The translations under genes were made by a program, and so were the position numbers. Shown one piece after another: positions 6,415 to 9,445 of a stretch of DNA of 9,445 nt; the stretch's first letter is position 1, and each line of letters starts with the position of its first letter. The notes beneath the pieces are model-generated. The model was not told where the DNA came from and did not search any database. It worked only from the letters and a program-made list of their open reading frames with translations. The stretch is from positions 1-9,445 of the forward strand of contig JBLHGU010000202.1 in the NCBI GenBank assembly GCA_047615875.1. Reading direction: 5' to 3'. This DNA is from JBLHGU01 sp047615875 (GTDB taxonomy: Bacteria; Pseudomonadota; Gammaproteobacteria; Arenicellales; CAJQKF01).

Positions 6415-9051
6415 TTATTTTCCATGTTTTTTCAACAACTCATTCAACCAACGAGTGGTTATTTCGATATGTTGTGAATGATATCCCCGATGATCACCCG
6501 GGACATGATCCACTATTAATTCTCCGCTGACTAAAGCTTGCCAATACTCAATTACATTTAATTCACGCATCGAGTCAGATACAAGTAACGCCATATCTAC
6601 TGAGCATTTATTTGCAGAAAACTGTTTGAAAGCCTGCATGTAGGCCAAATTTGATTTATCTCTGCGACTTTTTTCTGCTAAGCCTGGATCGCTCACACCC
6701 TTAGTCAGCAATGTTCGAAGTTTTCTTTTAACAAGCGGAACAGTTTCACCAGATTGAATAGAAAATATTTGCCTTAATGAATTTTGAAACACGGAAATCG
6801 TATGCCCAAGTTGTTTCTTTCGGCGGTTATTTCGCCTCGCTTCAAAGCGAGTATTCAGAGTTTCACTCCGTCCGTCTGAAACACTCGGCGGATCTATAAG
6901 TATTAGTTGCTTTGAACGCAATCCCCTCTCTTGCAAATATCCACATATCTGCCACGCCAGTAACGCACCTGTACAGTCCCCACCTATCAAAAATTCACGA
7001 TTTGAAACAATCGCACCTATGTCATCTGCTATCCTGGCAGCCAGATCATCCAGGTCAATCTCTTCGCCTTGCGCATAATAATTTGCTGGCAAAAATGTTC
7101 GCGTGGCTATAGGATCTCTAAGGCCACGAACAAGCTTCTGAATCACCATCGACCGCATATCCCCGGAACCCCCAACTATCCATAGCAACACTGGCCCAAC
7201 CGGAGATTTAAACGTATCCACAAAAACCGGTGGTAGATCTTTGGCATTGTTCTGCAGGTGCTCAGCCAGACGCCTGGGGGTTCTGCACTTATACAATTGA
7301 GATAGTTCGCAGGGAATGTTTAGCAGGACAGCTAACCGATCGATCAATGCAACGCAGTCCAGGGAGGTGCCGCCAAGATGAAAAAAATCATCATCGATGC
7401 CAATACCCTCGAAACCCAATACCTCTCCCCATAAATCTACCAGCTTTCGCTCTAGTTGGCTGTCTGCCCTGATCCAGGGTGCATCCATCAAGGGGCGCTG
7501 GTTATCGACAGCGGGAAGTGCTAATCGATCAGCCTTGCCTGTAGGTGTTAGTGGGATTGCGTCGATGAAAATAAAACAATACGGCACCATATAAAATGGC
7601 AATTGTCTTTCAAGATGCCCTCGAAGGCTTGCAATCAACGGTTGTTCGTCCGAGCAAACTATATAGGCCACCAGAAATTTCTCAAGTCTGGGGCGATCAA
7701 CTCCAATCACTAACGCATGTTTCACCGCTGGATGCGATTTAAGCGCGAATTCAATTTCCACAAGGTCCACTCGAAATCCACGCAATTTAATCTGGAAGTC
7801 CTGACGACCAACATGTTCCAAAAATCCATTTTTATGATACCTACCCGTATCCCCAGTTAAATACAGTCTCTGGCCTGAACAAGACCAGTTTTCAATAAAA
7901 GATATCTGCGTTTGTTCCTCGTCATTCTCATAACCCAACGCCACGTAATTACTTAACACAGCTATTTGCCCAGTCTCACCTGAGCCAAGTTCTTCCAGCT
8001 TCTCATTGACAACCTTCACATCTTTACCAGGCACGGTCTGAGATCCGCAAAGTATTTTCCCCTCTGGCAAAACAGTATTTCGGGGAATCATGTGCCATAT
8101 ACTGGTGAGCGCCTCCGATGGACCAAAGCCATGAATCAATGTAGCTCCTGGAGACGTCCAGCGATCAAATATATCCTGATCCTCAGTGGAAATCGCTTCC
8201 CCACCAAGACTCAATATTCTCAAATCGGGCAGCTTACAGTCAGCAGAAACTGATTGATAAAATCGTCTGAAAGTTGTCGGAGTAGAACGCAATATAGTGG
8301 CTTTCTCGCTCCGCATCCAGCTGGCTAATGCTGAAAAGCTATACTGGCGGAGGTCAAACGGAAGTAGGCAGGCCCCATTGAGCAGGGCGATATAAAAAGT
8401 TCGTAGTGAATTAGCAAAACTAAGTGAATGATAAAGTAGCACCTTATCTTCGCAGGTAATATTCCAGTAGGTGGTCAAATTCCAGATTTCAAACAGGACA
8501 GTCTGGCTAGAATGAATGACACCCTTTGGTGTGCCAGTGGAGCCTGAGGTATACAACACAACAGCACGACTTGTGGGGTTTACCTGTGTTGTGCGCACCG
8601 GCAAATTATCCGCAATCTGGATATCACCCCAATTCAACTGATAACAGTCGTTTACTACGACCAAGTCAGTTGGCTGCGATTGTGCAGAAATAATTATGCC
8701 AAGATCTGAATTCTCAGCAATATATTGTAGTCTGTCAGCAGGATATCCGGGATCTAAAACAACGTAGCTGCAGCCCGCTCTGAGAACACCCAGTATTGCA
8801 GCACAGATTTCAATACCAGAATCCATCAATAAACCGACTGTTATCCGGGCACGGGCAAGACCTTGAACACTCCGGGCTACCTGATTCACAACATCGTCTA
8901 GATCTGCATAGGTAATAGCACTATCTAGAGTTTTGATCGCGATACGATCAGGATAGCGAATAACACACCGACAAAATACTTCGTCAATAGATTGACTGAC
9001 GAAATCCTTGTCATAACTTTTACGTGATAGTGTACTTAAAGACTCATGCAT
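6415..9051 (-). CDS. NRPS-like A-T-TE protein with non-amino-acid A domain and Cys thioesterase
   Basis: Single-module synthetase of 878 residues: it activates an acid as its AMP ester, loads it on a phosphopantetheine arm and passes it to a C-terminal thioesterase. Adenylation (about 20-515): LYTSGSTGTPKGV (166-178), A4 region HSLSFANSLR (208-217), HGFGPSEA (307-314), YLTGD (397-401), GRQDFQIKLRGFRVD (415-429) and PLTPTGKADR (500-509, Lys506). Ala213 stands where amino-acid-activating domains have the amino-binding Asp, and Arg217 and Arg255 fall at pocket positions. Carrier (about 533-600): FFHLGGTSLD with Ser563. Thioesterase (about 619-875): elbow GDCTG with Cys693 instead of Ser, Asp720 in LILIDPP and His854 in VPGDH; the lid is very basic (735-746). 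There is no condensation, ketosynthase or reductase domain. ATG 9051 has no clear ribosome-binding site but overlaps a short upstream frame (ATG/TGA). Furanone and quinone synthetases acting on arylpyruvates (RalA, AtrA, TdiA) share the A-T-TE order, but substrate is unproven. Confidence 0.93.
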   Translation of the reverse strand: MHESLSTLSRKSYDKDFVSQSIDEVFCRCVIRYPDRIAIKTLDSAITYADLDDVVNQVARSVQGLARARITVGLLMDSGIEICAAILGVLRAGCSYVVLDPGYPADRLQYIAENSDLGIIISAQSQPTDLVVVNDCYQLNWGDIQIADNLPVRTTQVNPTSRAVVLYTSGSTGTPKGVIHSSQTVLFEIWNLTTYWNITCEDKVLLYHSLSFANSLRTFYIALLNGACLLPFDLRQYSFSALASWMRSEKATILRSTPTTFRRFYQSVSADCKLPDLRILSLGGEAISTEDQDIFDRWTSPGATLIHGFGPSEALTSIWHMIPRNTVLPEGKILCGSQTVPGKDVKVVNEKLEELGSGETGQIAVLSNYVALGYENDEEQTQISFIENWSCSGQRLYLTGDTGRYHKNGFLEHVGRQDFQIKLRGFRVDLVEIEFALKSHPAVKHALVIGVDRPRLEKFLVAYIVCSDEQPLIASLRGHLERQLPFYMVPYCFIFIDAIPLTPTGKADRLALPAVDNQRPLMDAPWIRADSQLERKLVDLWGEVLGFEGIGIDDDFFHLGGTSLDCVALIDRLAVLLNIPCELSQLYKCRTPRRLAEHLQNNAKDLPPVFVDTFKSPVGPVLLWIVGGSGDMRSMVIQKLVRGLRDPIATRTFLPANYYAQGEEIDLDDLAARIADDIGAIVSNREFLIGGDCTGALLAWQICGYLQERGLRSKQLILIDPPSVSDGRSETLNTRFEARRNNRRKKQLGHTISVFQNSLRQIFSIQSGETVPLVKRKLRTLLTKGVSDPGLAEKSRRDKSNLAYMQAFKQFSANKCSVDMALLVSDSMRELNVIEYWQALVSGELIVDHVPGDHRGYHSQHIEITTRWLNELLKKHGK

Positions 9052-9280
9052 TAAAATAAATTAAACATCTATTGGAGAGTTTAGAAAGAGTCGGTCTAAA
9101 TCGGAGCCCGTCAAACCTTAGGTAGATTATATTGATGACAGGTTCTTTTCCAGCATTACCTTTGTCTACTAAAGTATTTTGATTTGCTCCGCAATTCACT
9201 CTTTCGACAGAATTACACCATTGTCTGAGCATTTCTACCAGACCAAACCAAAAGTCAACGGCTATCACCTGATAAAACAT
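9044..9280 (-). CDS. Possible 78-residue leader ORF overlapping the NRPS-like start
   Basis: An open frame whose TGA (9044-9046) overlaps the NRPS-like ATG region by 8 bases, an arrangement compatible with translational coupling. AAAGAGG precedes its ATG, but only one base away, which is too close for a good ribosome-binding site. The protein (starting MFYQVIAVDFWFGL, with three cysteines and no family I recognise) does not look like an MbtH-like protein or other known NRPS partner. It may well be noncoding leader. Confidence 0.2.
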   Translation of the reverse strand: MFYQVIAVDFWFGLVEMLRQWCNSVERVNCGANQNTLVDKGNAGKEPVINIIYLRFDGLRFRPTLSKLSNRCLIYFNA

Positions 9281-9397
9281 ACCTCTTTGACAACAAATTT
9301 TTGCTGGACGTAATGATTACCCATCACGGTTTAACGTTCAACGTCTTGATTTCTTCCCATTGAAATACGACGTTTTTAATCATCAGGTGAGGAGATT
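9052..9397. promoter_or_regulatory. Divergent intergenic region upstream of the NRPS-like gene
   Basis: These 346 bp must hold promoters for the leftward NRPS-like gene and the rightward gene at 9398. I see a small palindrome GTAAT-g-ATTAC (9310-9320), a repeated AACGT within TTTAACGTTCAACGT (9330-9344), and the doubtful short ORF described separately. No convincing sigma-70 pair with proper spacing could be fixed by eye. Confidence 0.45.
9388..9393 (+). promoter_or_regulatory. Strong Shine-Dalgarno site for the gene at 9398
   Basis: AGGTGAGGAG lies directly before ATG 9398 with a 4-6 base spacer (gaggag/att). It is the only textbook ribosome-binding site seen in front of any gene in this window. 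Confidence 0.6.
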
Positions 9398-9445
9398 ATG
9401 GCTGAAGTAAAGAAGCGCAAGAAAATTACGATTCGCGAATTACAG
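9398..9445 (+). CDS. Start of a gene cut by the right edge; N terminus only
   Basis: Sixteen codons are visible: MAEVKKRKKITIRELQ, after a strong ribosome-binding site. The basic stretch followed by ITIRELQ resembles the N termini of ketopantoate hydroxymethyltransferases (PanB: K.itv.dL..mK...k), which convert 2-oxoisovalerate to ketopantoate, but this is too short to identify. The gene diverges from the NRPS-like gene and need not belong with it. The confidence refers to its being a real gene; the PanB idea is a guess at about 0.25. Confidence 0.6.
   Translation, partial: MAEVKKRKKITIRELQ

Noticed and set aside
9232..9258. TTGACT...TAGAAA as a promoter for the NRPS-like gene
   Set aside because: The spacer is only 15 bases and the -10 is poor; it also lies about 180 bp from the start codon.
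1..9445. CRISPR array, rRNA or other tandem repeat arrays
   Set aside because: No regularly spaced direct repeats or rRNA-like sequence were found on either strand.

Overview
The window looks like an accessory stretch of a proteobacterial, probably gammaproteobacterial, chromosome. It has moderately AT-rich coding DNA, a binding-protein-dependent ABC importer of the Fbp/AfuABC/PhnSTU2 type, a one-module NRPS-like enzyme and decayed transposons. The taxonomic guess rests on protein style and the insertion-sequence families only.

Left edge (1-1397): an ISL3-family insertion sequence runs off the left end. Its transposase reads leftward and is frameshifted near 605-615. A plausible right inverted repeat ends at 965. 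Directly beyond it is a minus-strand remnant of an IS21-family IstA transposase (988-1176). A short segment resembling the 3' end of a tRNA (1321-1348), without the rest of a cloverleaf, comes next. This edge is a transposon scrapyard.

Middle (1398-5509): three genes on the minus strand form one likely operon, transcribed 5509 to 1398: periplasmic substrate-binding protein, fused two-domain permease and ATPase. The substrate cannot be fixed from sequence; ferric iron, aminoethylphosphonate and other small anions are all compatible with the family.

Centre right (5510-6332): a 382-bp intergenic region rich in short palindromes leads to a small plus-strand gene for a ParB/sulfiredoxin-fold-like protein. 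Immediately after its start codon lies a perfect 13-4-13 inverted repeat.

Right (6415-9397): a minus-strand 878-residue adenylation-carrier-thioesterase (A-T-TE) protein. Its adenylation domain lacks the Asp that normally holds the amino group of an amino acid, and its thioesterase has Cys in place of the nucleophilic Ser. No condensation domain is present. This suggests that a carboxylic acid other than an ordinary alpha-amino acid is loaded and released or coupled by the thioesterase. A new plus-strand gene with a strong ribosome-binding site starts at 9398 and runs off the right edge.

Working hypothesis: the A-T-TE enzyme, the small ParB/Srx-like protein and the importer may form a compact small-molecule synthesis-and-uptake locus. 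Only proximity supports joint function. The unusual A and TE residues are direct observations; any product is inference.
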